Positions 33,279 through 42,442 of a DNA stretch of 64,000 bases are shown here, piece by piece (positions within the stretch are counted from its first letter, which is position 1; every line of letters begins with the position of its first letter). A model generated the notes under the pieces. That model ran no database searches and had not been told where the DNA came from. It saw only the letters and a list, made by a program, of their open reading frames with translations. The stretch lies in assembly GCF_048020265.1 (NCBI RefSeq), contig NZ_CP171843.1, forward strand, positions 1,922,001 through 1,986,000, written 5' to 3'. Made by a program: the position numbers and the translations under genes. The DNA is from Limnohabitans_A sp048020265 (GTDB lineage: Bacteria > Pseudomonadota > Gammaproteobacteria > Burkholderiales > Burkholderiaceae_C).

Positions 33279-34451
33279 ATGAACACTTCCGCCTTGCCCA
33301 CACTCTGTGACAACGCCCTGTTGATTGGCCGCATCTGGCAGCCGAACACCGGCCCGGTCCTGGTCGCCGTCACGCCCGACCAGGTGCTGGACCTGTCGCG
33401 CCTGGCGCTCACCTGCAGCGAATTGCTCGAGCAAAAGCAAGTGGCCTACCGGGTCAGGCAATGCATCACCACAGGCCAGGCCACGCCCCTGGGCCATACA
33501 GCGGCTGTGCTGGCCAACAGCGACGAAGCGACCCGTGACCCGTCCAAGCCCTGGTTTTTGGCGCCCTGCGACCTGCAAGCAGTCAAAGCGGCAGGCGTGA
33601 CCTTTGTAGCCAGCATGCTCGAGCGTGTGATCGAAGAGCAAGCCCGTGGCGACGCCAGCCGCGCCGAGGCCGTGCGCCAGGCGGTGGTGGCGGTCATCGG
33701 CGACAACCTGCGCAGCGTGAAACCCGGCTCGCCCGAATCGGCCAAGCTCAAGGAAGTACTGCTGGCCCAAGGCATGTGGTCGCAATACCTGGAAGTGGGC
33801 ATCGGACCCGACGCCGAAATCTTCACCAAGGCGCAACCCATGAGCGCGGTGGGCCCCGGCTCGAAAGTGGGCATCCACCCCGGCAGCCAGTGGAACAACC
33901 CCGAGCCCGAAATCGTGCTGGCCGCCAACTCGCGCGGTGAAGTGGTGGGTGCCACCTTGGGCAACGACGTGAACCTGCGCGACTTTGAAGGCCGCAGCGC
34001 GCTGCTGCTGGGCAAAGCCAAAGACAACAACGCCAGCTGCGCCATCGGCCCCTTCATCCGCCTGTTTGACGAGTACTTCGGGATCGACGATGTGCGCCAA
34101 TGCGAGTTGAGCCTGAAAGTACAAGGCCCCGAGGGCTTTGTGATGCAAGGCAGCAGCGCCCTCAGCCAAATCAGCCGTGACCCGCTAGAACTGGCGGGCC
34201 AAGCCATGGGCAAGTACCACCAGTACCCGGACGGCATGATGCTGTTTTTGGGCACCATGTTTGCGCCCACGCAAGACCGACACGGCCCAGGCCAGGGCTT
34301 CACCCATGTGGTGGGCGATGTGGTGAGCATCTCCACCCCGCAGCTGGGCACCCTGGTCAACCAGGTCACCACCTCGGACCAGGCACCGGCCTGGATCTAT
34401 GGCGTGGGAGCGCTCATGCGCGATCTGGCGCGGCGCGGGCTCAAACCCTGA
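33279..34451 (+). CDS. Fumarylacetoacetate hydrolase-family protein
   Basis: A 390-residue FAH-fold enzyme. The metal-binding core is in the second half: QWNNPEPEIVLAANSRGEVV with Glu ligands, followed by GATLGNDVNLRDFEGRSALL and KAKDNNASCAIGPFI. These enzymes cleave or hydrate keto acids in aromatic or sugar catabolism. The ~140-residue N-terminal region is less conserved. Its place next to the aromatic cluster is suggestive, but it is separated from it by a gene on the other strand. Start at 33279 is the first ATG in a good frame; the upstream 200 bp has no other gene. Confidence 0.85.
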   Translation: MNTSALPTLCDNALLIGRIWQPNTGPVLVAVTPDQVLDLSRLALTCSELLEQKQVAYRVRQCITTGQATPLGHTAAVLANSDEATRDPSKPWFLAPCDLQAVKAAGVTFVASMLERVIEEQARGDASRAEAVRQAVVAVIGDNLRSVKPGSPESAKLKEVLLAQGMWSQYLEVGIGPDAEIFTKAQPMSAVGPGSKVGIHPGSQWNNPEPEIVLAANSRGEVVGATLGNDVNLRDFEGRSALLLGKAKDNNASCAIGPFIRLFDEYFGIDDVRQCELSLKVQGPEGFVMQGSSALSQISRDPLELAGQAMGKYHQYPDGMMLFLGTMFAPTQDRHGPGQGFTHVVGDVVSISTPQLGTLVNQVTTSDQAPAWIYGVGALMRDLARRGLKP

Positions 34452-34457
34452 GCTTAT

Positions 34458-34889
34458 TCAGATGTAAGGGGGTTTGAGCCAGCACTCCAGTTCAGCCAGG
34501 TTGAAAGGTTTGCCCACGCAAACGACACCCGGCGGAACGCCACCAAGCATGTCCATATTGACGTCGCTGGCTGCCGTGATGACCACAATGCACAAGTTGG
34601 GCGTCAGGGCCTGCAGCCTTCGGGCGACCTCAAAACCACTGAGGCCTGGCAAATTCAAATCGATCACCAAAGCAGCAAGAGGCTGGCCGTCGCTTTGAAA
34701 ATGCCAGCCTTTTGAAGTCGATTCCAGCGCAGATAAAAATTCTCGTCCGTCCTGAAAGGCGCGTACCCGCACCTGCATCAGCTCCAACCAGTTTTGCAGC
34801 GCCAACGCGATGCCTGCGTCGTCGTCCACCACGGCCACCACACCGGGCACATGCAGGCGTAAATCAAAGTCATTGCTCAAATTGGACAT
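34458..34889 (-). CDS. Receiver-only response regulator
   Basis: A 143-residue single REC domain. Acidic pocket VAVVDDDAG near residue 20, phospho-acceptor Asp in LVIDLNLPGLSG near residue 75, Thr/Ser in VVITAAS and Lys in VCVGKPFN near residue 128. There is no output domain. ATG at 34889 (MSNLSNDFDLRLH) is preferred to one 30 nt upstream for lack of similarity there. It lies 84 nt downstream of the type I secretion adaptor on the same strand, so it may be cotranscribed with the adhesin export genes; its partner kinase is not in the window. Confidence 0.83.
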   Translation of the reverse strand: MSNLSNDFDLRLHVPGVVAVVDDDAGIALALQNWLELMQVRVRAFQDGREFLSALESTSKGWHFQSDGQPLAALVIDLNLPGLSGFEVARRLQALTPNLCIVVITAASDVNMDMLGGVPPGVVCVGKPFNLAELECWLKPPYI

Positions 34890-34973
34890 CGTCAAGCCTT
34901 TCAAATGCGCACCGAACACCTCAGCACAACGATTGCGACACCACAGCTGAGCAGCTCTGTTTGCACTGGTACA

Positions 34974-36164
34974 TCAGCGCTCGCGCAACGCCTGGGTCAC
35001 GCTTTGCAGCGGTCGGAACAGGTACTCCAGCACAGTCTTCTGACCGGTTTTGATCTCGACCGTGGCCGTCATGCCCGGCAGTGGCTGCATGCGCAGACCG
35101 TTGCGCTCCAGATTTGTATCGGTGATACGCACCAGCAGGCGGTAGTAGCCCTCTTCGAGCTCCACCGGCACACCGGGACGGCGCTGTTTTTCGTCGCGCA
35201 TGGTGTCGGGGCTGATGTGTTCAAGCACGCCATCCAACCCACCAAAACGGTTGAAGTCATAGGCCGTGAGCTTGACCATGGCTTTCTGGCCCGACTTGAG
35301 GAAGGCCACCTCGGCCGGCTTCACATAGGCCTCGACCAGCATCTGGTCTTGCGTGGGCACGATCTCCAGAATCGGGATGCCCGCCTGCACCACGCCGCCA
35401 ATCGTCGTCACCTGCACGTTCTTGACCACGCCGTCCATCGGCGCCTTGATGACGGTGCGAATGAAAGCGTCTTCGCGGGCCGACGCGTTTTCGCGCGACT
35501 GTGCCAGTTCGGATTCGACCCGCACCAGCTCATTGGCGGCTTCGGTCGCATAGCGGTTCTTGCGCTCGTCCATCTGCCCCATCAGCTCGGACTGCTGACG
35601 CCGCAGGCGCAGCAACTCCACCTCGGACATCAGGCCCTGACGCGTCATGGGCTCGGTCATGGCGATTTCGCGGTTCAGCGCTTCCAGCGAGCGTTTGATG
35701 CTGGACACGGCTTCGTCCATGGATTGGCGGCGTGCAGCGTAAGCCTGGCGCTCGCGCCCGGCAATGGCTGCAGGCGTGTCCTTGTCAAACTCCAGCGCCC
35801 GACCATAAGCCTCGGCGCGCAACCGCGCCGCCATGGCTTGCAGGGCTTTTTTCTTCTCGCTGGCCTCGCGAAACACCGGACCCGATCGGCCATCGTCCAG
35901 GCGAATCAGCACATCGTCGCGTTTGACGTGTGCGCCCTCGCGCACCAGGATCTCGGTCACCACACCGGCGTCCAGACTTTGCACCACCTGCTCGCGGCTG
36001 GCCGGTATCACCTTGCCTTGGCCTCGTGTCACCTCGTCCAGGTGGAACAAGGCCGCCCAGGTCAGCGATGCCACCAGTGCGCCCACCGTCAGCCACAGCA
36101 GCCAGCGGCTAGTGCGGCGCTCCTCGTCCTCGACGGACATCAGACCAAACTCTTTGCTGCTCAT
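34974..36164 (-). CDS. Type I secretion membrane-fusion adaptor (HlyD/LapC family)
   Basis: A 396-residue adaptor: short cytosolic N-terminus, one transmembrane helix (residues 23–43, LLWLTVGALVASLTWAALFH), a biotinyl-lipoyl-like half (GQGKVIPASREQVVQSLDAG), a long coiled coil (about residues 105–240, rich in Arg/Glu/Gln), and the closing IKAPMDGVVKNVQVTTIGG block with a C-terminal beta-barrel (KPAEVAFLKSGQKAMVKLTA). It links the inner-membrane ATPase to a TolC-type outer-membrane channel, which is not encoded in the window. Its ATG overlaps the ATPase stop (ATGA). Confidence 0.9.
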   Translation of the reverse strand: MSSKEFGLMSVEDEERRTSRWLLWLTVGALVASLTWAALFHLDEVTRGQGKVIPASREQVVQSLDAGVVTEILVREGAHVKRDDVLIRLDDGRSGPVFREASEKKKALQAMAARLRAEAYGRALEFDKDTPAAIAGRERQAYAARRQSMDEAVSSIKRSLEALNREIAMTEPMTRQGLMSEVELLRLRRQQSELMGQMDERKNRYATEAANELVRVESELAQSRENASAREDAFIRTVIKAPMDGVVKNVQVTTIGGVVQAGIPILEIVPTQDQMLVEAYVKPAEVAFLKSGQKAMVKLTAYDFNRFGGLDGVLEHISPDTMRDEKQRRPGVPVELEEGYYRLLVRITDTNLERNGLRMQPLPGMTATVEIKTGQKTVLEYLFRPLQSVTQALRER

Positions 36165-38329
36165 GCGGCACCTCCTTGTGCAGGCGCTGCGGCCGTGCTG
36201 CGCGACACGCCCCGGCTGAGCTTTTGAATGATCTCGTCTTTCGGCCCCACGGCCAGACACTGACCGTTGTCCATCACCGCCAACGACTCCACCCATTCCA
36301 GCAACTGCGGTCTGTGGGTTGACAGCACCAGCGTGCGACCCCTGAGCCACCTGCCCAGCACTTCAATGACATGGTTCTCGCTGTTCTGGTCCATGCTGGA
36401 CGTCGGCTCATCCATGAACACAACGGCCGGGTCACGCAGCATCAGGCGCGCCAGGCTCACCATCTGGCGCTGCCCGCCTGAAAGACCACCGCCGCCCTCG
36501 GTCAATGGCATGTCCAGCCCCTTGGGGTGGCGCGCGACAAAGTCGTACATGTCCAGCTCTTGCAGCACCTGCACAATGCGCGCATCCGAAATCCAGCTGT
36601 CCGCCAAGATCAAGTTCTCGCGCAGCGTACCCATGAACAATTGCGCATCCTGCGACACATAGCCCAAGCGTGTGCGCAGCTCGGCCGGGTCCATCTGGCG
36701 CAGGTCAACGCCATCGACGCGCACACTGCCGCCCAGTGGCTCGTACAGGCCCGCCAGCAGGCGGATCAGCGTGCTCTTGCCACTACCCAGCCGCCCCAGA
36801 AGACCGATGTGCGCACCGGCCGGGATCTGCAGATTGATGCGGCGAATCACAGGCACTTTGGACTCACCGGGGTACGCAAACTCCAAGTCCACCGCTTCGA
36901 GCTGGCCCCGCACCTGCTCGGGTACCACATAACGTTTTTCTGGGTCGCGGTCGCGCGGGCGCTTCATCAGACCATCCAAAATTTCCAGCGAGGCCTTGGC
37001 CTGCTGGTAGCGGGCGGCCAGCCCCATCACACTGCCCAGCGGCGAGATTGCGCGGCCTGCCAGGATCACACAGGCAATCAGACCGCCCAGCGTGAGCTGG
37101 TTGGCGTGGATCAGGTACACGCCCCACACCACCATGAACACCGTCACAGCCTGTGACAGCAGGCTGATGGCACCTGTCACGGCGTTGGTGATCGAGCGCA
37201 TCTTGCGGTACGAATCGGCCGCGGCCAGGTTGGACTGCTCCCAACGCCGCTGCAGATAACCCTCGGCGTTGTGCGCCTTGAGCAGCTCCAGGTTCAGCAC
37301 CGTCTCGACCAGCACGCTTTGCTTGTCACCTGACTCTTTCATGTTCTCTCGCATCGAGCCCATCAGCGGCTTTTGCACCAGCAGCGACATGGCCAACACC
37401 AGCGCCACAGCCACCACCAGCACCCACACCAGCGGGCCACCCACCACAGCCACCAGCGCCACAAACATCAGCACAAAGGGCAAATCGGCCAGCACCACCA
37501 GCGATGCCGAAGAAAAGAAATCGCGCAGCGATTCGAAGTCCTTCATCGAGTTGGCAAAGATGCCGATCGACTGCGGCCGGTGCTCCAGCCGAATGGCCAT
37601 GATCTCGCGCAGCAGCGTGGCATTGATGGCCAGGTCGGCGCGCTTGCCGCCCAAATCCACCAACCGGGCCTTGAGCCAGCGCATGCCGTATTCAAACAAC
37701 GCCGCCACCAGCGTGCCTATGGCCAGCGTCCACAGCGAGGCATAGGCCTGTGTGGGTACCACCCGGTCGTACACGTTCATCGTGAAAAACACCGCGGCCA
37801 GCGCCAGAATGTTGGCCACCACCGTGGCCAGCATCGACTCGACATAAAAATGCCGGAAGCGCCACAGCGTGCCCCAAAACCATGCAAAGGCTGCGCCCTT
37901 GAGCGGCGCCAGCGTCTGGTCCGAGCGCTGCGGCGGCAACTTGACCACCATCACCTCGCCAGTGGACAACGCGTCCAGCTCGGTCAGCGGCATCAACAAC
38001 TCCTGCTGGCCCGTCTCGGGCGACAGCACTTGCGCCTGTCCCTGCGTGACCGAACGCAGCACACAGGCCCGTCCGTCCTGCAGCGGCACGATGACCGGCA
38101 GCACATAACTGGGCACCGCCGCCGGCCGCGTGCGCGACCAGATCGCCATCATCCCGTGCTGGCGCGCCACATCGGGCATCGACGCTGCAGGCACATGCCC
38201 TTTGTCGTCGACTGCAAAACCCGCACGCAAAGCCGACAAATGCGCCGGCTTGCCCAGCAGGTGCGAGGTCAGCGCCAGGCAATGCAGAAGCGGGTCTTCA
38301 ATGGCCCGTTCTTCCGGCTTGTTGTTCAT
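36161..38329 (-). CDS. Type I secretion ABC transporter (LapB-like)
   Basis: A 722-residue permease-ATPase expected to export the giant adhesin encoded upstream. Residues 10–140 are a C39-peptidase-like domain without the catalytic Cys (DPLLHCLALTSHLLGKPAHL), as in LapB and HlyB-type exporters whose substrates are not cleaved. Then about six membrane helices (residues 150–430), and an ATPase domain: Walker A GLLGRLGSGKSTLIRLL, signature LSGGQRQMVSLARL, Walker B AVVFMDEPTSSMDQNSE and the H-loop STHRPQLL. It overlaps the adaptor by 4 nt and lies 106 nt after the OGT gene. Confidence 0.9.
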   Translation of the reverse strand: MNNKPEERAIEDPLLHCLALTSHLLGKPAHLSALRAGFAVDDKGHVPAASMPDVARQHGMMAIWSRTRPAAVPSYVLPVIVPLQDGRACVLRSVTQGQAQVLSPETGQQELLMPLTELDALSTGEVMVVKLPPQRSDQTLAPLKGAAFAWFWGTLWRFRHFYVESMLATVVANILALAAVFFTMNVYDRVVPTQAYASLWTLAIGTLVAALFEYGMRWLKARLVDLGGKRADLAINATLLREIMAIRLEHRPQSIGIFANSMKDFESLRDFFSSASLVVLADLPFVLMFVALVAVVGGPLVWVLVVAVALVLAMSLLVQKPLMGSMRENMKESGDKQSVLVETVLNLELLKAHNAEGYLQRRWEQSNLAAADSYRKMRSITNAVTGAISLLSQAVTVFMVVWGVYLIHANQLTLGGLIACVILAGRAISPLGSVMGLAARYQQAKASLEILDGLMKRPRDRDPEKRYVVPEQVRGQLEAVDLEFAYPGESKVPVIRRINLQIPAGAHIGLLGRLGSGKSTLIRLLAGLYEPLGGSVRVDGVDLRQMDPAELRTRLGYVSQDAQLFMGTLRENLILADSWISDARIVQVLQELDMYDFVARHPKGLDMPLTEGGGGLSGGQRQMVSLARLMLRDPAVVFMDEPTSSMDQNSENHVIEVLGRWLRGRTLVLSTHRPQLLEWVESLAVMDNGQCLAVGPKDEIIQKLSRGVSRSTAAAPAQGGAA

Positions 38330-38354
38330 TCAATGTTCCTTATTCTGTGGATTG

Positions 38355-38437
38355 CCATGACAGAGTGGATTGCTTCGTCGCTGCGCTCCACGCAAGGACG
38401 GGGACTAAAGTCATCGCGAGGAACGAAGCGATCCATC
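38355..38437. repeat. Two opposed palindromic repeats abutting the OGT stop codon
   Basis: A minus-type unit (gattgcttcgtcgctgcgct, about 38375–38402) faces a plus-type unit TCATCGCGAGGAACGAAGCG ATCC (38411–38434). The second unit touches the stop codon of the OGT gene (38436–38438). Both are degenerate copies of the local repeat family. Confidence 0.7.
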
Positions 38438-40799
38438 ACTTGCCAGACCTTTTGCAATGCGCAGCCCACATCTGCCGCAGCGCAGCTTCGAAGTCGCGCA
38501 CGTACTGGTCGATATCCCAGCCTGGCAAGCCCAGCAGGCGTTCGCGCATGCCTTTTTTAAGGGCCAACAGGGCCTGGCGGTCGGCGGCCATGCGCACGGC
38601 CACCTGCACGTATTCGGCATCGTTGCCCGCCACCCAGTCGCCCAGACCGGCGGCGCTCATGAAGCTCGCGCCCATGCGCGAGACAAAGTTGTTGCCAGCC
38701 TTGACCACCACCGGCACACCCATCCACATGGCCTGCAGTGTGGTGGTGCCGCCGTTGTAAGGCACGGTGTCCAGCGCAATGTCGATGTCGGCGTACTCGG
38801 CCATCATCTCGGTCAGACCCACCGGCCCACGGAAGTCAATGCGATCCGACGAGACGCCTTCTTTTTCGAAACGCTCACGGAAGGCGCGAATGGCCGACTC
38901 GTCCTTGAAGCTCGGCGCCTTGAGCACCAGTCGTGATTCGGGCACTTCCTGGAGAACGGCCGACCACAGCTTGATGGTGTGAGGCGTCAGCTTGGGCACG
39001 TTGTTGAACGAGCCAAAAGTCAGCGGCCTTTGCGCATGCTCGGCGCCATAGGCCGGGAACGGGTAATCCACCTCAGGGGCATAGCAAAACACCGTGTTCG
39101 GCAGGCGGCTGATCTGTTCGGTAAACAAAGACTCGCTGCCAGGCGGCGCCACCACCGCATCGGTCAGCATCCAGTCGATGTTGGGCACACCCGTCGTGCC
39201 TGGATAGCCCAGGAAGCTGACCTGCACCGGCGCCACGCGTTTGGCCAGCATGGCCATGCGGTTCATGGAGGTGTGGCCCGACAGGTCCATCATCATGTCG
39301 ATGCCATCGGCCTCGATGCGGCGCGACAGCTGGAGATTGGTGAGTGTGGTCGCTTCAATCCAGTGCTCGCAGCGCCGGCGCGCCAGCTGCGTCTGCTCGT
39401 CATGCGCAATGCCGGTGTGGTACATGAACACCTCGAACTGCTTGCGGTCCAGCCTTGCCAGCACCGGCTGCATGAAGATGTTGACGGGGTGCTGGTGATG
39501 GAAGTCGGCGCTGATCAAACCCAGTCGGATGCGCCGCTTGGCGTCGCGCTTGTTCTTGAATGAATCCAAAGCGCGGGCACCCTGCCCCATCGGAGTGAAC
39601 AACTCACGGTGGAAATCCACCACCTGCTGCGCCGTCAGGGTGTCGCTGTACAGCGAAGACATCGCCGCGCTGGAGCGCATGGGTGAATCTGGCCCCTCCT
39701 CCTCACCCAGCGTCTGGTAAATGACCCGCGCCTTGTCTACATCGCCAATGCGCCCTGCAATGGAGGCACGCATGGATCGCGCACCCGATTGCGGCCCCAA
39801 CGCCTCGGCCTTTTGCAGCGTGGCCTCGGCCTCCTCCATCTGCCAACTCTCGGCATACGAATGCGCCAGGTTCCACAAGGCCGTCGGACTTTCGGGGTGC
39901 AACTCAACGCAACGCTGCAGCACATCCTGCGCCTCTTGCCACAGATTGTTCTGGAAAGACACCTGCGCCAGACGCGCCAGCACGTTCTCGGCCGTAGCAA
40001 TCGATGCCCGCTCGAACGCCCGGTGCGCCAGCTCGGTCAGGCCCACGCGCATCAGCACCTGGCCCAGGTCAATCTGCAGCTCGGCGCGCTCATTGGCATC
40101 GGGCTCGGGCTGCTCCACGCGCAGCAAGCCCAGCGCCTGACGCAACGACTCCAAGGCCCGCGCCGCATCACCGCGCTCCAGGCGATAACGCGCCATCATG
40201 GTGTGCACCTTGCGTGCGCCAGCCGGCTGCTTGCCCGCAGTGACCAGCGCGGCATGGTAATTGGCCGCCGCTTCGTCCCAGCGCCCCAGGTCTTCGAGCG
40301 TGCGCGCCAGCGTCAGCAGGCCCTCCCAACGCTCGGGGGCACTGACCACCGCCTGCCGGTAGCTGGTAAGCGCCTGCTCGGTCAGGCCCATGGTGCGACA
40401 AAGGTTGCCCGCTTCCAGCCAGGCACTGAAGTTCTTCGGGTCCAGGCGCAAGACCGAGGCAAAGGCCTCACGCGCCTGCGCAAACTGGCCCAGCTTGACT
40501 TCGCAACGCGCCGTCTGCAACCAGGCCGCCGGCGACTGCGCTTGCACGGCCAAGGACTTTTTAAACTCGGTGATGGCCTCCGCCCACTGCCCCCGGTCAT
40601 GCAATACATTGCCGATGTTGAAAAATGCCACTGCCTGCTGCTCAGGAAATTTGCTTGCAGCGCGATAACAGGCCAACGCCCCCTCGACATCCCCTTGCTT
40701 GCGCAGGTCAACGCCCTTTTGCAGCCACTGTGCGCCTTCGCCGTCCATCACATCGGCCTGGGGCATCTGTGCCGCATGCGGCGTCAACTTGTCTGTCAT
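38436..40799 (-). CDS. TPR O-GlcNAc transferase, SPINDLY/OGT type
   Basis: A 787-residue protein. Residues about 20–370 are tandem tetratricopeptide repeats (for example AVAFFNIGNVLHDRGQWAEA, AWLEAGNLCRTMGLTEQALT). The C-terminal half is glycosyltransferase family 41: RLGLISADFHHQHPVNIFM, MDLSGHTSMNRMAMLA, FLGYPGTTGVPNIDWMLTD, LTFGSFNNVPKLTPHTIKLW and ALDTVPYNGGTTTLQAMWMG. Such enzymes transfer sugars to Ser/Thr of proteins in the cytoplasm. Lying between a Thr/Ser-rich giant adhesin and its export ATPase, it may glycosylate the adhesin before secretion. ATG at 40799 gives MTDKLTPHAAQM; the longer frame upstream looks noncoding. Confidence 0.88.
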   Translation of the reverse strand: MTDKLTPHAAQMPQADVMDGEGAQWLQKGVDLRKQGDVEGALACYRAASKFPEQQAVAFFNIGNVLHDRGQWAEAITEFKKSLAVQAQSPAAWLQTARCEVKLGQFAQAREAFASVLRLDPKNFSAWLEAGNLCRTMGLTEQALTSYRQAVVSAPERWEGLLTLARTLEDLGRWDEAAANYHAALVTAGKQPAGARKVHTMMARYRLERGDAARALESLRQALGLLRVEQPEPDANERAELQIDLGQVLMRVGLTELAHRAFERASIATAENVLARLAQVSFQNNLWQEAQDVLQRCVELHPESPTALWNLAHSYAESWQMEEAEATLQKAEALGPQSGARSMRASIAGRIGDVDKARVIYQTLGEEEGPDSPMRSSAAMSSLYSDTLTAQQVVDFHRELFTPMGQGARALDSFKNKRDAKRRIRLGLISADFHHQHPVNIFMQPVLARLDRKQFEVFMYHTGIAHDEQTQLARRRCEHWIEATTLTNLQLSRRIEADGIDMMMDLSGHTSMNRMAMLAKRVAPVQVSFLGYPGTTGVPNIDWMLTDAVVAPPGSESLFTEQISRLPNTVFCYAPEVDYPFPAYGAEHAQRPLTFGSFNNVPKLTPHTIKLWSAVLQEVPESRLVLKAPSFKDESAIRAFRERFEKEGVSSDRIDFRGPVGLTEMMAEYADIDIALDTVPYNGGTTTLQAMWMGVPVVVKAGNNFVSRMGASFMSAAGLGDWVAGNDAEYVQVAVRMAADRQALLALKKGMRERLLGLPGWDIDQYVRDFEAALRQMWAAHCKRSGK

Positions 40800-41061
40800 G
40801 TCTGGAATCACTTGAAATATAAAAACCTGGCGGCAGCTCTTGGCCAGTACCCGGGCGAGGAATGCCCACACCCTGCGGCCCCCAAAGACTCTTGAGCTTA
40901 TGTGAATTGATAAATTTGATGAACTGTCCCAAAGTACAGATTCACTGCCGTAAACAACGAACCCAAACAATCAATTGAACTACAAAGAATTCAATTTGCG
41001 GACAAGAAAGGCCTGCAAGACATGGCAATCGCAAGGCGGCGACCCTCGCTGCAGAGGGCTT

Positions 41062-41275
41062 GCGTGATTGCGAGGCACAAGGCAATCTCATGTCATTGCG
41101 AGGCACGAAGCAATCCATAGACTGCCGCGCTTCTGTCACTGCGAGCGAAGCGCGGCAGTCGCAGTGACGAGTTCAGGTCATTGCGAGGTACGAAGCAATC
41201 CATGGACTGCCGCGCTTCGCTCGCAGTGACGGGAAAGTGGCAGTCGCAGTGACAGAGGCGCAGCAGCCGCAGTGA
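41062..41275. repeat. Cluster of palindromic repeats in a 550-bp non-coding gap
   Basis: The gap 40800–41352 holds no gene I can support. It contains a fragment (gattgcgaggcacaaggcaa, 41066), a full copy at 41091–41169 (TGTCATTGCGAGGCACGAAG… with nested gactgccgcgcttc/gaagcgcggcagtc arms), another at 41176–41231, and fragments to 41275. Inner arms CTGCCGCGCTTC and GAAGCGCGGCAG form strong stems. The first ~240 bp (40800–41040) may hold the promoter of the OGT gene; no clear box is seen. Confidence 0.8.
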
Positions 41276-41352
41276 AACAACCGTGACCGTCAGCGAAGTC
41301 ACAGAACGGTTGAATACAAATCCTGCCAAAGCGGGTTCATGGCCTCGATCAG

Positions 41353-41586
41353 TTACAGCTTCTTTTGACGCGAACCGGCTTTGAGCTGTTTTTCGCGCAA
41401 GATCGCGGCCGTCATGTCTTGGTGGACCTCGAACCAGACCAGCTGATCGACCTTGTACTTGCTGGTGAAACCACCCAAAGCGCCTGTCTTGTGCTGCCAG
41501 ACACGGGCGGGCAACTGGCTGGTTACTCCCACATACAAAGTGCCATGGCGCGCGCTGGCCATGATGTACACGCATGGTGTTTTCAT
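41353..41586 (-). CDS. GIY-YIG nuclease-domain protein
   Basis: A 77-residue protein with the UvrC/URI-type GIY-YIG fold: VYIMASARHGTLYVGVTSQL at the N-terminus (VYI and YVGVT standing for the GIY…YIG motif), Arg in LPARVWQHK, and a C-terminal LREKQLKAGSRQKKL. Stand-alone domains like this are widespread and of unknown role. It is flanked on both sides by the palindromic repeats; small nucleases beside repeats could be linked to their spread, but that is speculation. Confidence 0.85.
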   Translation of the reverse strand: MKTPCVYIMASARHGTLYVGVTSQLPARVWQHKTGALGGFTSKYKVDQLVWFEVHQDMTAAILREKQLKAGSRQKKL

Positions 41587-41644
41587 GTCTGCTCCCTTTA
41601 GGGCCAGTCTGTCAGAGGATGCGGCGTAAAAGAGTCAGGGAATA

Positions 41645-41738
41645 CATGGATTGCCGCGCTTCTGTCACTGCGAGCGCAGCGCGGCAGTCGCAGTGACAGG
41701 GTTACGTCATTGCGAGGCCGAAGGCCGTGGCAATCCAC
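41645..41738. repeat. Palindromic repeat pair running into the glycosyltransferase gene
   Basis: Contains CTGTCACTGCGAGCGCAGCG followed by CGGCAGTC (41662–41689) and, in the other part, GTCATTGCGAGGCCGAAGGC CGTGGCAATCCA (41706–41738). The second part encodes the last ten residues (GGLPRPSASQ) and the stop codon of the glycosyltransferase. The first 28 nt are identical, in reverse orientation, to a segment inside the adhesin gene at 43093–43120. Confidence 0.82.
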
Positions 41739-42417
41739 CGAACCACTTCTCCAGAAACAAGACACGCGCATCCGCCCACAACTCAGAAGAAATGGACTCA
41801 CCGCCGCTGGCGTGGGTCAAGGCGATGGGCCAGGTGCCCAGACGCAGGCCGGCGGCATGGGCTTGCAGACAGAAATCCAGATCGTAGAAGTGGAATGCCA
41901 AAGCCGGGTCAAAGCGGACGCCGCTTTGCTTAAGCACACTGGCACGAGCGGCCAAAAAAACGCCGTCGAGCAAGCGCGCTGGCTGCGGGCTGGGGCCATA
42001 CATCGTGATGCGGGACCGGGGCGAACCATGGCCAATCGCTCCCGTTAAATACTCATGATCCCAAGGGCTGGGGACACCCGGCTGCTCGGGTTGCAGGTAC
42101 CAGGTCACCTGACGGTGCTGCACGCGTCTGTTGCCGGCCACGCCCACCACGTCAAAATGCTGCAACGCCTCCTGCAACCGCTGCGCCAGCATCCAGTCGT
42201 CCAGGCGCACATCATCGTGCACGAATACCAACACATCGTCGGGCGCAGCCGCTTCGATGGCTGCGTTGTAGACCTCGGCCAAGGGTCGCGTGTTGCCGTG
42301 CGCGAGACTCAAGGCCAACGGGCCAAACTCGCCCAAACGAGGCAAGCACGACCCCAGCAGGGACACACGGTGAAACGCCTTTTCGGAAAGGCGGGTGGCG
42401 GTGACGAAGATCAGCAT
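41707..42417 (-). CDS. Glycosyltransferase, family-2-like
   Basis: A 236-residue soluble protein without membrane helices. The nucleotide-sugar/metal site is likely DDVLVFVHDDVRLDDWML (HDDV as the DXD-type motif) near residue 70; later blocks are VVGVAGNRRVQ, LLDGVFLAARASVL and FDPALAFHFYDLDFCLQA. This pattern fits GT-A enzymes of the rhamnosyl/GT2 group. ATG at 42417 (MLIFVTATRLSEKAF) is the best start. Its C-terminal ten residues come from a palindromic repeat, so the end of the gene was probably changed by an insertion. It lies directly downstream of the adhesin gene and may modify it. Confidence 0.8.
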   Translation of the reverse strand: MLIFVTATRLSEKAFHRVSLLGSCLPRLGEFGPLALSLAHGNTRPLAEVYNAAIEAAAPDDVLVFVHDDVRLDDWMLAQRLQEALQHFDVVGVAGNRRVQHRQVTWYLQPEQPGVPSPWDHEYLTGAIGHGSPRSRITMYGPSPQPARLLDGVFLAARASVLKQSGVRFDPALAFHFYDLDFCLQAHAAGLRLGTWPIALTHASGGESISSELWADARVLFLEKWFGGLPRPSASQ

Positions 42418-42442
42418 GAGGGTGTTGGGTTGAATGGGATAG

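Noticed and set aside
40800..40970. Longer N-terminus for the OGT gene starting at 40970
   Set aside because: The extra 57 residues show no TPR pattern or similarity and the sequence is AT-richer; the ATG at 40799 begins directly before the repeat region.
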